64,000 nt of DNA. Origin: Macrothele yani. Its lineage: Eukaryota > Arthropoda > Arachnida > Araneae > Macrothelidae. Below the pieces are notes generated by a model that was not told the origin of the DNA, searched no databases, and saw nothing but the letters and a program-made list of their open reading frames with translations. This document shows positions 32,975 through 44,900 of this stretch, one piece after another. The DNA lies in assembly GCA_039090855.1 (NCBI GenBank), contig CM077022.1, positions 74,610,971 through 74,674,970 of the forward strand, written 5' to 3'. The translations under genes and the position numbers were made by a program. How positions within the stretch are numbered: the stretch's first letter is position 1; each line of letters starts with the position of its first letter.

Positions 32975-34381
32975 CATGGTGAGTCATAATGGTTTCCAGG
33001 ATTTTAGTGTACCACTGCAGTGTAACAGAAAGGGATAGAGTAACATAGTTAATGGTAATGGAAAGAGAAATGTTCAAAGTTTGTTACAGACCTTACAAAT
33101 GCTGGATGTATCTGCCATTCATGACAGCAAAGTCTATCCTGTAATTCAGTTTGGCCCACACTCGCACCAGCATTCCCTGGTCCACCTGAGTGATAGCGGT
33201 GGTAAAGCGTTATTTCAATTCCATTAAATCTCTGTGCAGGGGCAGCACAAACACCTGGTTCTTAATGTAACCCCATAAGAAGAAATCACACGGCATTAAG
33301 TGTGGTAATTGAGGCAGCCAGGCAAGATGTGTTTGGTTCGGCAGCTGCATGTCCAATCCATCTGTTGGGTAACCTCTCATTGAGATAGGCACAGATATCC
33401 CTTTGAAAGTGGGGTGAGCCCCATCTAGTTGAGTCAGCATTATAGTCTTCAATTTGTGGCATGAGACATGGTTGAAGCATATCAAGAAAGATGCTACCAT
33501 TGATTAACATACCTAAGTCATTAACAGGCTTTTCATCGCAGTACAATATTCTTCTGTTTGTAAGTCACTGCCTCTCCTTTTTATAGAAAATCAGGCCTTT
33601 TTATGTTGTGTTTTTTCATTAAAGAAAAATGGATAATAAACCTTGTCGCGTGACAGGGTGCACAACAGATTTACCTTTGGAGAGTCACGGAGATGTTCCA
33701 TAGTGGCATGTGGATTATCCAATTCCCTTATCTGCATGTTTTGTCTGTTAATTTTGCCAGACAAGTAGAACGTGGCTTCATTGCTGAACACGAGTCCCTT
33801 GAAACCGTCTGTCTTCATATGCTCCTGCATGTTGTTGCAAAATTGAAACCAGTGATGGTGATCTTGTGTCAGAGCTTGCACTAACTGCAGTCTTATATGG
33901 CTTCACACGGAGGCACTTACACAAAATACGCCATACTGTTTTTTGTGGGATTTCCAACTGCTAACTGGCACATTTAGTCGACTTGCAGGGACTGCGCTGA
34001 AAGGCCTCCCTCACTGGTCGACTGTTTCCTGCGATGGACCTGGTCAGCCTGGGCTTTTGCCTGAGCACAGGCATCCGGTGTTTTTTTTTGGTGTATTGTT
34101 TTATCTGTCGGTACATCCTTTCCAAATCGAACGTGAAAGTGCAGTTGAACCACGATAATGGACTCATTTTCACTTGCTCCAAGTCGCAATAAACCTTCTC
34201 TGTGCCTGATGCCATCCTGACTGATGGGAACTCCTCCTACTGGCCAAGGATGCGCCGATTTCCCCGGTGTGCACACATACAAAAACTTGGAAACTTGCTC
34301 TTTCTACACCATGCGCTGTTTCTGTATCCCTTACTGTTATGGTGCACCAAAATCCTGGAGGCCATTATGGCTCAACCTGCG
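32975..34381 (-). mobile_element. IS630/Tc1-like (DDE_3) transposon, 1.4 kb, degraded
   Basis: Terminal inverted repeats share TCATAATGGTTTCCAGGATT (left) and CCATAATGGCCTCCAGGATT (reverse complement of the right), with TA on both outer sides. Minus-strand frames give a transposase in pieces. Near 34050-33950 is RPVREAFQRSPCKSTKCAS, an N-terminal helix-turn-helix region. Near 33800 is FKGLVFSNEATFYLSGKINR, with Asn where the first catalytic Asp is expected. Near 33430-33230 are QLDGAHPTF, YLNERLPNRWIG and MPCDFFLWGYIKNQVF. The FLNERLPNRWIG/DFFLWGYVK signature belongs to a family widespread in arthropods. Stops and shifts, and the Asn, mark it as dead. Confidence 0.85.
33503..33612. repeat. 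110-bp segment duplicated outside the IS630-like element
   Basis: The stretch starting ATTAACATACCTAAGTCATT inside the transposon recurs in the same orientation at about 34535-34650, just beyond the right terminal repeat. Differences are few (GGCTTTTCATCGCAG against GGTTTTCCATTGCAG). It suggests either a second truncated copy next door or a local duplication. Confidence 0.85.
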
Positions 34382-34612
34382 TAACAGTTCAGTAGTATAT
34401 ACAGAATATATAGATCACTTAAAATTCTTTTCAGCACATATTGTTGTTATGCTCAATACCGTGCCGAGATTTAAGCTCTTAAAAAATGAAATTTAAAAAA
34501 AACTAAAAACCAAGACAAAATTAAAAGAAAACAATTAACATACCTAAGTCATTAACAGGTTTTCCATTGCAGTACAATATTCTTCTGTTTGTAAATCACT
34601 GCCTCTCATTTT

Positions 34613-34749
34613 TATAGGAAATCAAGCCTATTTCTGTTGTTGTGTTTAGGCCAAAATTTTCAATCCCACCTCCCCAATTTCTTTTGTTCAAACAGTTTGT
34701 GAAAATTTAGGCTTAAATGCAACAACATGAATAGGCCTGATTTCCTATA
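34613..34749. repeat. hairpin next to the duplicated segment
   Basis: TATAGGAAATCA at 34613 is mirrored by TGATTTCCTATA ending at 34749. Further inward AAGCCTATTTCTGTTGTTG mirrors CAACAACATGAATAGGCCT and GCCAAAATTTTC mirrors GAAAATTTAGGC. The stem is imperfect but spans nearly the full 137 bases. It continues directly from the 34535-34650 duplicate. Confidence 0.75.
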
Positions 34750-35236
34750 ACAATAAGTTGGAGTGATTTACGGACAGAGTAATATTGTTCGGTGACAGAA
34801 AACCCAGTGACGACTTAGGTTTGCTAAAAAAAAAAATGTCTTGTTTTTTTCTTTTTTTAAATTTAGTTTTTTAAATGCCTAAGGCTTGACATGATGTAAA
34901 GTATAAGAATAATACATGTTGAATAGAATTTAAGGTGATATGAATATATATACCATGTATATAACTGAACTTGAATGTCATTTATTTAGACTGTTATAAT
35001 ATGTTATAGTTAGCCACACACACACAAGGAACCAAACTATATATAACAGAATAAGTTTAAATGTTTTGTTACTGTAATTTTGTAGTTTTTGTTTTTAAAA
35101 CATTTCACTATTTCAGGTTGGTTCCTCACTGTGAATACTGATTACTATTTGTAGTGTATAATTCATATCTGATATTTCTCTAAATAAAACCTTGTGACTT
35201 TTTCTGTCTGGAGGTTCAAAATAATTTTTATTACAG
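34750..35236. other. intronic DNA upstream of the second SNX17 exon
   Basis: A+T-rich sequence with a short CACACACACA run near 35017. It ends with the acceptor TTTTTATTACAG. Confidence 0.5.
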
Positions 35237-35354
35237 CTAAGAAGAGCTTATGGTCCCAATTCGCTTCCATCATTCCCTCCAAAGAAACTGTTACCGCTGA
35301 CTCCAGGGCAAACAGAAGAACGAAGAACCCTTCTTGAAAAATATATTCAGTTTG
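35237..35354 (+). CDS. SNX17: sorting nexin 17-like gene, second recognised exon (PX domain core)
   Basis: Follows TTTTTATTACAG and ends TTTG|GTAAGT. 118 bases give 39 codons plus one base: LRRAYGPNSLPSFPPKKLLP then LTPGQTEERRTLLEKYIQF. It holds the PX proline-rich loop FPPKK, whose Lys contacts phosphoinositide in the family, and the Glu-Arg-Arg helix with the conserved Arg. It begins in phase 0, as required by the donor at 18109, and ends in phase 1. The intron before it is about 17 kb. Confidence 0.93.
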
Positions 35355-35761
35355 GTAAGTTTTTATACTAACATAAATAAAGTATTGATATTGAGAACAG
35401 ATTACTTTTCATTCTGAAACACTGTAAGCATATTTTAAGCGCAGCTACTTTTTTTTTTTTTTTCTGGAATATGCAGGTGAAGTAATTTCAGTAAAAAACC
35501 CCATAAAGGTTAAGAAAATCTATCAGATTAACCTATCTCAGATTTCAGGTATGTTTCTCGTAAAAGTGTGTGAGCAGTTTTTTCATTCCATAAATACTTT
35601 TTTTAATTTAGTTAAAATGATGAAAAACCGAGAAAATCAATAAAATATTATTCAGTTCAGTTGTACTGGATGTTAATTAAACTTCAAAAAATAGTTCTAA
35701 ATGTTTAAATGCAGTGCTTATGTAATTATCAAAAAATAAATAAAAATAAATCAGTACTTGG

Positions 35762-36080
35762 TATAACCAAAAAAGATAGGAAATAGAACTAATGGATCAC
35801 AAAAATGACAAGAGCAGATGACATCATATTCAAAGTTAAAGATACTCAAGTGGCAGTGAGCTGAAAACTCCCCACCATTGAAGAACTCCCACCATTGGAC
35901 AACTGAAATGTTAGATTGGATACCAAGGGACAGAAAAAGACATAAAAGAAGACCACATGGGAAATGGGTAGGTGAAATTCAAAAGTATGTCTGAGTTATA
36001 TGGGAAAGAATTGGCTCAGGACAGAGAGTTGTGGAAGAGACTTGGGAAGACCTTCATCCAGCAGTGGATTGAGATTGATT
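35762..36080 (+). mobile_element. 5'-truncated LINE family A remnant
   Basis: Matches the 3' end of the LINE at 517-3066. Shared words are GGATACCAAGGGACAGAAAA against GGATTCCAAGGGACAGGAAA, AGAAGACCACATGG, and the end CTTCATCCAGCAGTGGATTG against CTTCGTCCAGCAGTGGATTG. Only the last 320 bases of coding sequence are present, with several indels and stops. It lies in the intron between the exons at 35237 and 41035. Confidence 0.85.
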
Positions 36081-37014
36081 GATGAAATAAGTAAAACTGT
36101 GTTGTACAAAGCATTTAGAACTTTGGTATATACCCTTATATTAGTGTTTATTTTATAGGTCTACCCAAACTCTAAATGTTTTGTATATAGGTGTTTGTTT
36201 TGTTTTTGCTGAAGTATTTGCATACTTTCGTCCACAATTTATTGTATGAATGTAAAGTTCTTTCATTGTGTAAAAGCTGCATTTGCAGTAAACCAAGCGT
36301 TTGGGGAAATTAAATGGTTGTTATTTATTAGATTGTATGTATTATAATAGTGTATTATTTTTATATATGTATGAAAGTAAAACGATCTTGATTTTGCAGT
36401 CTCAACGTTCTATATGTATATATGCACATACTCTTTATTATAGTTAAACTGAATTGAAAATTTTTATCTAGCATTGTCTGTGTGTGTGAAGAATTCAATC
36501 TTTTAAGTAACAGTAAGGTTTGGAAGCTTTCAAGTCTCTCACATCTTTTAGGACAGAACCTTAAATCTAGCTAAATGTTTTGAATTTAGAAGGTACAAAT
36601 GTTTTTGTCATTCAGTGCATTGCATTCATTCTTGAAAATTTCTTTCATGAGCTTCAGTGGAATTATTAAGGCTTTTCATTAGTTTTACCCTCATTTATTT
36701 GTTTTTGTGAAATTTTGAGTATTTCATAATTAAATTATTCAGTGGTAAAGTACTTGCGACTGAGTAATTATCAACAAAAACAGATTTTTACAGTGTTACT
36801 TAAATTCACATGTATACCTTGGAAACGTTCAGGATGAAAACGAACGAAAGATCATGTTATATGATCATTGGATACCATTTTGTTATTGTTGTTTCTTTAA
36901 GCAAAACTTGGAAACAAGTGACAGTAAAACAGATGTATTTTCACATTAAATTCAGATGTGTTTCCACATATTATTCTTATGGTGTTAAATGACCCTTGGT
37001 CTGTAGCCACTGCT
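36081..37014. other. intronic DNA without recognised content
   Basis: A+T-rich. The 60-codon frame at 36810-36992 shows no motif. Confidence 0.5.
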
Positions 37015-37195
37015 TCCCCCCCCCCTGTTTAATGACCACCATGAGCAACTGTTAGGGCTGCTGGTTCCAGGGAATGAACAGAGACAGTGCCATCAGACAA
37101 GCACACCACCCATGTCTTGTTTGGGACTTGAACCTGTGCCCATTTCAATCGAATGGTCAGAAGCCAGCCCCTCAGACCACTCTGCCACCTGCTTT
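37015..37195 (-). mobile_element. tRNA-derived SINE, family A (copy 5, old)
   Basis: Minus-strand copy. Reading right to left it has the A-box region GGTGGCAGAGTGGTCTGAGG, a degraded B box GGTTCAAGTCCC, the GGCACTGTCTCTG body and GGTGGTCATTAAAC. It is clearly more diverged than the copy at 18941. A run of Cs at about 37016-37026 replaces the A-rich tail region. Confidence 0.8.
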
Positions 37196-37849
37196 ATAGT
37201 GTTTTAAAGCTCTCGATGAGATCTATTCAAATATATAAAGAACATATTGCAGTGGTTTAAACTAACATTTTAAAAAATTGTTTTCGTGTGAATGGGTTAA
37301 CATTTTCGACAATTCGCAGAATGAATGCAAGCAAAAGTGGAGAAAATCAAAACGAGAGGCAATAGCAAGTGATGAGGAATTAAGAAGCCCAAGAAGACAG
37401 AGCACCACATTGGATAATTCGTGCATCGATCTGCTTTGTGTTCGCAATGTATCTGGCATTGTTTGTAAAAATTATGTAAGCTACTTTTCATATCATAGGC
37501 CTGTGTTGGCTATAACAAATTAAATAAATGTTTTGGAACCATACTCGACTAGCTCATTTCAACTCTCCGATCTGCAAGTCGTAGTCCTACGTTCCAAACT
37601 TACGACTCAATCAGAACTGAGTCTACCTGTATTTTTTCTTTCTTCAAAAACAACAACAACAAAAAAAAAAAAATTGGGATGCACTTAACAAACTATGTGC
37701 TCTTCACTAAGTACTCTTCTTTAATATTTAGACACATGTCCCATCTGAATGGAAGACTGTATTTCTAGCCATGTCAAAGGATTTGGGTTGCTCTTGTGGC
37801 CACTGTAGGACATACTCCTGTAAGTTGTTAATCTGTAGTAAATTTCTTT
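37196..37849. other. intronic DNA with an unrecognised 81-codon frame
   Basis: The plus frame 37278-37523 reads NECKQKWRKSKREAIASDEE and RSPRRQSTTLDNSCIDLLC, a charged low-complexity-like sequence that I cannot assign. No splice or promoter evidence supports it. An A-rich CAACAACAAC(A)n stretch lies near 37650-37672. Confidence 0.3.
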
Positions 37850-38420
37850 CCTTCTAAATGCATCTTCAATGAGATGAACAGGTGGGAATCACTTGGCTAA
37901 GTAATTTCCCTGCCCTTTGATGCCACAGCTGTCTTTGTCGTGTGAGCCATCTATGGAATAGTGATGTCATGCAACAGAATGAACTGCTTTGACAATTTTC
38001 CTGGCCTCTTCTTAATGATGGTGGGTAGAAGCTTTTCTTTTACGAGGGTAGGGTAATATACTGCATGTTCACTGTTACTCCCCATGCAAGAAAATCCACC
38101 AGTAAGTACCCTGTATACATCCAAGAATACAGTAGCCATTAGCTTTCCTGCAGACGAATTTCTTCGGCTGTAGGGAAATCCTTGTGGCACTGTTCATAGC
38201 TGACTCACTGGGTTTCTGGAGTAAAATAATTAACCCAAGTGTTGTCTCTGGTCATTATCTGCCACAGAAATGCATCTTCCTCAGACTTAAAGCAGTACAA
38301 AAACTCTGTGCAGATGGTAATATGAATTGTTAATGCCTTTGGTACTGAATGTGCACGCACTTTTCTGAACAGCAGGTGCTCATGGATTTTTCCCACGCTA
38401 CCACTAAATGTTGACCATTC
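37850..38420 (-). pseudogene. mariner-like transposase fragment
   Basis: Minus-strand frame 38205-38396 ends in LWQIMTRDNTWVNYFTPETQ, matching the GDESWVHHYTPETK motif around the first catalytic Asp of mariner transposases. The frame 37951-38190 follows with NSSAGKLMATVFLDVYRVLT and LLHDI, the latter placed at the second Asp (LLHDNAR in intact copies). The Glu/Asp third motif and both ends were not found. The first motif reads RDN rather than GDE. Confidence 0.75.
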
Positions 38421-38849
38421 CAGTTATGTCCCATACCCTTACTCTCCTGTTTTCTAAAATAACCTGTTACACACTATTGAAGTTCACTTTGGTCACAGCA
38501 TTAGTCAAAGCATGCCCATTTGATTCATTTGCTACTCCTGCAATCAGAAAACTTGTTACACCAATCATAGACACTTCCCTTTGACAGCAGTTTATTCACA
38601 TACTGTGCTTAAGAACCTTCTCAAAGTCCTTCACAAGAAATTTAACAATACAACGCTGTTCTACACTTATTTATTATTTATTTATTTATTAGAACTCTTT
38701 TGCTGTACAATATCACAATACAACACCCAAAAGAACTAACAGTATGTCACATAATCTAAGGTTAATAATAACAAGAATATACAACACCAATAAAACTAAT
38801 ATAAGTAAGACAATTTTCCAGTTTTTAACAATATAATTCCCATGTTACG
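38421..38849. other. intronic DNA without recognised content
   Basis: Simple TTATTTATTTATTTATTA stretch at about 38670-38690; otherwise unassigned. Confidence 0.5.
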
Positions 38850-40003
38850 AAGATAAATACTCAAACGACAGGAACAGCTGTCCGAGAGTTTAGCAGTGGT
38901 CGTCCACGAACAACCATGGCTGTGGACGACCGTTATATTGTCTTACAGGCGAGAAGAGACAGACGGCAGACAGCGAGAGAAATCGCAAGGCACATGCAAC
39001 AGACAACTGGACGTCCGTTATCGCTTTTTACTGTGGCCAGGAGGCTGCACAAAGGTGGTCTATTTGCACGACGACCAGTACGGTGTGTGCCATTAATGCC
39101 TGCTCATCGGAGACGGCGGTTTCTGTGGTGCCAGGAACACGAGAACTGGACACATCAGCAATGGGGTCGAGTTCTCTTTACGGATAAAAGCCGATTTAGT
39201 CTGACGAGCGATTCTGGACGTATACACACCTGGAGAGAGCAGGCAACACGCAATCACACCTCCAACATCATCGAAAGGGACCGGTTTGGAGGTGGCGGAG
39301 TTCTCGTTTGAGGCGGTATCATGCTTGGTAGCCGTACTGACCTCCACATCTTCCAAGGAGGTTCAGTAACTGGTGTCCGCTATTGTACCGAGGTTCTCCT
39401 GCCTCATGTGCGTCTGTTTAGAGGTGCTGTGGGTCTTGAGTTCCTCTTCATGGACAACAACGCATAACCTCATCGTACAGAGGCTGTCACAAAGCTGTTG
39501 GAAAGTGAAGATATTCAACGCATGGATTGGCCCGCAAGGTCCCCGGACCTAAATCCAATCGAACACGTGTGGAACCTTCTCGGGAGACGCTTGGCAGCAC
39601 GTCACCAGCCGCCAGCAACGATTCCGCAGCTGCGATTGGCGCTACAAGAGGAATGTGCCGCTATGCCTCAACAGCGCCTTGACAACCTCGTCCTCAGCAT
39701 GGGCAGACGTTGTAAATCCTGCAACGCAATCAGGGGTGATCATATCCCCTACTAAAGACTGGATTTTTCTTGGCAGTCGCCTGTCGCATAGACGTTTCTG
39801 TCTTCTGTCCAGTTGTGCTCGAAGCTACCTTTTCAATAAAGTGCCTTTGTATCCTTTGGATTCCTTGTTTGGACGGTTTTGCTCACGTGTCCCATATTCT
39901 TACATCTTGGGGATCTTATGGTATGATTTGAGTCGATGTGGAGCACTTCTGCACGACGTTACATTCGAAAAATCGTCTTGTCCTTAATTTTTGCACGCCA
40001 GTG
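38850..40003 (+). mobile_element. Tc1-like DNA transposon, left end missing
   Basis: The right end, read in reverse complement, begins CACTGGCGTGCAAAAATTAA and is followed outside by TA (40004-40005). The matching left terminal repeat is absent: homology starts abruptly near 38850 inside the transposase helix-turn-helix linker. About 1.15 kb remain. The family differs from those at 16486 and 19898. Confidence 0.85.
38916..39755 (+). pseudogene. Tc1-family transposase, truncated, with altered active site
   Basis: Plus-strand pieces share one frame. RDRRQTAREIARHMQQTTGR and PLSLFTVARRLHKGGLFARR form the second DNA-binding half. VLFTDKSRFSLTSDSGRI contains the first catalytic Asp, with the next residue Lys in place of Glu. 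Near 39465 the motif reads FMDNNA-stop-PHR; the family has DNARPH there, so by alignment the second catalytic Asp is Asn and the Arg codon is TGA- or TAA-type nonsense (TAA here). The third motif PARSPDLNPIEHVWN is intact, 34 residues on. Another stop falls near 39310 in the VWGGIM motif. The N-terminal helix-turn-helix is missing. Confidence 0.88.
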
Positions 40004-40005
40004 TA

Positions 40006-40478
40006 TATACAAATAAAATAATCTTAATTAAAATAACGCAAATCTAAGTCTGACCTACTCTTGATAATCACCACTCGAGCTCCCTCAGCCATCCTACAGT
40101 ATATGCGACCATTTTTAAACCAACAATATTTGATATTATTCACTTTAGAAAAGTTTCTTGCCTGCCAAAACAATTCCCTATTGGAGGATGTTAAGTTCTC
40201 ATTAATTTATATATACGATTATCACAAAGGGATCCAGGTATAATATCCGGCTCTTTAATCACAGTCTTTCCCCTCTTCAAATAGGCATCCCGAACTGTTC
40301 CTCGAAATTGCACTATAATTGTTACTGACACCTCTACAGACACCAAGCTTCACAGTATACCTCTCACATGCTGCATTGACAAAACCATTGCTGGCATGAA
40401 GAGAAGGCTCACACATATTTACCATACAGATTCTGTCGCAATTAGTGCTGAATGGATAGTTGCAATGAAAAGTCCAGG
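40006..40478. other. intronic DNA without recognised content
   Basis: The 75-codon minus frame at 40255-40482 has no clear family motif, though it may continue the decayed sequence called at 40479-40730. Confidence 0.4.
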
Positions 40479-40730
40479 TCAAACGTGAACCACTCTCCTA
40501 AATGATGTTAGGTCTAAATACCACACTGTGTACAGCCACTTTTTTTTTTCTCCAACCTCCTTTATAATGAAAACAGTCTTACAACTAGCTTGATACCTTC
40601 CTGCATTGTTTATTCTGTCAAACAATTCTTTATCAAACTTTCCTGCTTCATTGGTTGCCACACACAAACAGTTAAAATCTTTTACCTGTGCAAACAGCTT
40701 TTCCTGAGCTACACGGCATATTAACATCAC
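40479..40730 (-). pseudogene. possible fragment of a PLP-dependent amino-acid decarboxylase
   Basis: The minus frame contains VAQEKLFAQVKDFNCLCVAT and FDKELFDRINNAGRY. This resembles the C-terminal region of aromatic amino-acid/tyrosine decarboxylases, where intact members have a patch like LCFRL followed by NKELLDRINSSG. The match is short, no catalytic lysine region is present, and the frame then runs into unrelated residues. It would be a processed or exon-derived fragment in an intron. Chance similarity is a real alternative. Confidence 0.3.
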
Positions 40731-41034
40731 TTTTGTATAACTGCTGTTCCTAAAGCTAAAATTTAAGCCACATGAATATTCAAAGGATTATCAAAGTAAA
40801 AATTCAGGCTGGATTTTGTATTTGGAGAGAATTGCAGAATTCACACAACAGCTTCCAGTTTTGCTGATTCTCTAAATTCGTGAGAGATCGGAAGCTGTCA
40901 TCACATGTGCAATTTATGAGCATCACAGTTTTAATAATAATATTACTGCTGTGTAAATTTATGTTTGCCTGATAATACACATTCTGTTTGATCTTTGTGT
41001 ATGAACAGAGCATTTTTTTTTTATGTTTGTTTAG
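40731..41034. other. intronic DNA before the third SNX17 exon
   Basis: No gene recognised. It ends with a T-rich tract and the acceptor TTTGTTTAG. Confidence 0.55.
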
Positions 41035-41210
41035 TCAGCCAAGATTCCAGAATAGCAAACAGTGAATTGTTTACTGGTTTCCTTTTGAATTCACAACAAG
41101 AAACACAGAATGCCAATGAAGAAAATGTTATGTTAGATGTGTATCTGATGAACTGGCAGAAGATCAGTGTAATGGTTTCTTCCATGGATCGAACATCTGT
41201 TGTTATGGAG
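41035..41210 (+). CDS. SNX17: sorting nexin 17-like gene, third recognised exon (PX end and F1 start)
   Basis: Follows TTTGTTTAG and ends ATGGAG|GTATGT. With the last base of the previous exon its 176 bases give 59 codons: VSQDSRIANSELFTGFLLNS, QQETQNANEENVMLDVYLMN, WQKISVMVSSMDRTSVVME. The first part closes the PX domain (vertebrate VRQDP..GSSETFNSFL). From VMLDVYL on it is the beta-grasp F1 lobe of the FERM-like domain. Phase 1 in, phase 0 out. Intron before: 5.7 kb; intron after: 19.4 kb. Confidence 0.94.
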
Positions 41211-41955
41211 GTATGTCAAAAGATAAATTTGTAAAATGCACCCTTTCAAGCATGTACTTGTTGTCATTACGAGTTCTTGTGTATGTCTTCATATAATTTT
41301 TCTTTCCATGAACTGACTTGTACACATCTTCCCTCTGTGTTTCATAACGGCTGGAAGTTTTAAGGAGGTATGTTTTGAACCCTTTTTTTCAACTTTAAAC
41401 AGAAGGAACAGTTTCATTAATTTGTATATATGCAATTCACATATACACCTACACTGAGTACTCACTGAATTATGACCACCTATCTGCTACTTCATGTGCA
41501 TGCCTTTTGCCTGGAGAATAGCCACCACCAAGTGTCGCACTGACTCCAAGAGATGTTTGTACAGTAGTTGTGTGGGGATCAGCATGCAAGCTGTTTGTAT
41601 TACAGTCCATGGTTCTAGTACGGAGTGGGTGGGGTGTCCAACTGCCTCACCTAGCATTCCACAACTGCAGATGTTCAATTGGGTTGAGATCAGGCAAGTT
41701 TGAGGGCTACTCATGAAGTCTCATATCAGCACTGTGTTCGTTGAACCATTCCTACATGAGACATTAATCAGTGGTGAAAGTAGATGATTTGTTTGGGGGG
41801 GGGGGGACGGAATGTGTACTGTTTAAATTCTGGGTGGATTTACACACACACACACACACACACAACACACAAATTTTATATATAATGTCTGTGTTCTTTT
41901 ACATACACATAAATAAAAACATTGTAATGAATAAAAAATAAACCCTAATAAATTG

Positions 41956-44900
41956 CAGGGATCGCATTCCTCCTAAAATTCCTAATATTTTGTGACCCTC
42001 CTTAAATTCCTAAAATTAGACCTAAAATTTGCTATTCATCCTAAAATTTTCGTAAGCTTATTTTTATTAAAAACACAACCGTTATTAACGCCAATAAATT
42101 TACCATTACGGTAAGGTAAAAAAGACCTGTTATTGTAGAAACACAGCCTATATGCTGTGCTGCTGAAGGGAGGGAAAAATGATGCCATCGAGATGCACTT
42201 GCTTCGGGGCGGGCGTTCCATTTTTTTTGCCTTCGAACAGTTTTCGAGAGTAACAAGAGATCTAAGGGAAAAGGGGAGGGGTCATTTTCACCCCTGGTTT
42301 GACGAACTCCGTGGCACGCAGAAGATCGTACTTTATTTTTGTACATGCCTTGTGGAACCTCCTCTTTCTGCTGTTGTTTTGTTATTGTAAACCGCAGGTG
42401 GGTGGAAGCAAAGAGGAAACATGTGGTCTCCTTCCGTAACCTCCGGTAATGACGATGGGATGGTAGCTGAGTATTATCTTGGCAGGCAGTAGAGCACGTG
42501 ATCATTGACCTTCGATCATGCGTCGGCGACAGCGACCTTCGATGCGCAATATATCTCGGCTCCGACTCGCTTTGACTGAACTTGCGTGAGATCCGTATGA
42601 TAGTTTCTGGTTTTACGTCTTTTATGGTGTTCTCTGTGCTGTGTGCAGGTTCAGTTCTCTAGTGGTGACCTGCTTTTTTTTTTTTTTTTTCATATCTTCT
42701 GACATCCTCGCAGCCAAATTTCGGGAAGTTGTCTGGTTTTGCAATATTGGAACGTGTTTTTGTACTTCCCTTTCATTTTCTGGTTAGTAATACAAGTGTT
42801 TAAGATGCCTAAATCCAAAACGAAATTTCAAGATGCGTGGCTCGCCAAAGAATTGGACGGAGTGAAGTTGAAAGAATGGTGTTCTGCAACTGAAACAATA
42901 TTTTCTGCTAAGTGTATATTGTGTTCAGAAATTTTCAACATTTCTAATAGTGGCTTTTCACAAGTAAAAGCGCATCATAAAGGAAAAAAACATTTGCAGA
43001 AATTTCAAAGTAAATTTCAAAATAAGTCCATCCTGAAAGCCTTTGGAGGACGGGATCTTCAGCCCAAAACAAATATTAGTGAAGTACTGAGTCATGATTT
43101 ACAGTTGGCTAAAGCCGAAGCATTATGGGCCATGAAAGTTGCTAAGGACAATATGTCTTTTGTTTCATGCACTGAAACAGTTGAACTTTTCAAAGAAATG
43201 TTTCCTGATTCTGCTATTGCAGCCAAAATGCAACTTAAAGAAAAAAGTTGCTTATGTGATATCACATGGATTGTCAAAATATTTTGAAGAGGATTTGAAA
43301 AAAGACATTGCATCTAGTAGCCCAGGAAAGGTTACTATAGCATTTGATGAAACTACAAATACACAAGTGAAACGGCAGTTGGATGTGTATCTCAGGTACT
43401 GGTCTTCAGAAATAAATTCAGTTTCTTGCCGATACCTAACAAGCGTTTTTCTGGGTCATGCAACAGCAGATATTTTGCTAAAAGAAATTCTTGATGTGTT
43501 ATCATCCTTCAATATTTCGTTGAACAGAATTATTTGTGTATCCATGGACAGCCCAAATGTAAATAAGTGCTTTTACGCAAATTCAATGAAGTTGTAAAAC
43601 AAGAAACAGGCCAGAAATCTTTGGAACTAGGTTTTTGCAACCTGCATGTTGTTAGTAATGCATTTAAAATTTTTTTGACAAGCTTAAATATAGATTTTGA
43701 CGAATTTGCTACTGATATGCATTACTTTTTAAAGAGTAGTGCTGCAAGACGAGAGGATTATAAATCTGTCGAGGATATAACATTGGTCACTGCCAAATTT
43801 CTTTTGCGTCATGTCAGCAACAGATGGTTAACCGTTGGTTCTGTAGCCCAGAGGCTCTTGGATCAATGGCTAAATATTACAGAATATTTTTTAAACTTCT
43901 TGCCATCTCAAAAAATATTTGAAAAACAACTGCGCAATTCGGCAAGGTATAAAAGAATTCACTGTTTCCTGAAAAATGAGCTTACTCCTTGCTATTTAGC
44001 ATTAATTTCATTTTCACACCAAAATTTTGAAAAGTTTTCATTATGTTATCAGAGTGAAGAACCAAAAATACACCAGTTATATTCTGATTTAAATACTTTA
44101 ATGAGGAATGTTATGGCTCAGTTTATCCAAGATGATGTTATAGCAGGGAAATTTGGAGAAGACCTAAAGAATGTAGATTTTGAAAACAAAAATTCATGGA
44201 AAAAACTAGGGGAGTTAGAAGTTGGTATGAAGACAAAAAATCTCCTCAGGAATGTTCAGGAGACCAGGCAGAAATTATTTCTCTTAGATGTAAGATCATC
44301 ACTAATTGCAACCACAAAATATTTAAAGTCAAATTTGCCATTCTGCAATCAAAAGCTAAGAGACATAGAAGTTTTAAAGGTAAAAGAACCAAAGAAAGAG
44401 TCAACTCAACTTTCAGTCACTGAAGGACTTTCGGAAATAACCAGAATTTCAAGTGTTTTGCATCTTTCTGAGGAACAAATTGATAGAGTAAGAGAAGAGT
44501 GGAAACTTTTAAATTGCGATAAGCCAACTCTAGATGAACTAGTGAAATTTTCAGAGGAAGGGCATATTCCAGTGCGGATTGATCATTACTGGCGTAATAT
44601 ATTTAGTATTAAAGACTCTAGCGAAAAAGAAAAATACTCAAATCTTGCTAAACTCATAAAGTCAATTTTAGTTTTACCTCATGGTATGCTGATGCAGAAA
44701 GGGGATTTTCGGTTAACACTGCTCTGTTAAGGAAGGACAAGGCTAACTTAAAAGACTCAACTATAACATCATTAAGAATAGTTAAAGGGGCCATTAAACA
44801 CTATGGATGTGTAAGTAAAGTTCCCATAACAAGAAATTTGTTAAATAGTGTTTGTGATTCACATAAATTTTATAAAGAGTATGTTGATAAGCTGAAGGAA

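Noticed and set aside
35477..35556. Additional SNX17 exon between AG and GT-like sites
   Set aside because: The segment after the acceptor reads GTGAAGTAA with an immediate stop, and the exons at 35237 and 41035 already join in phase with continuous homology.
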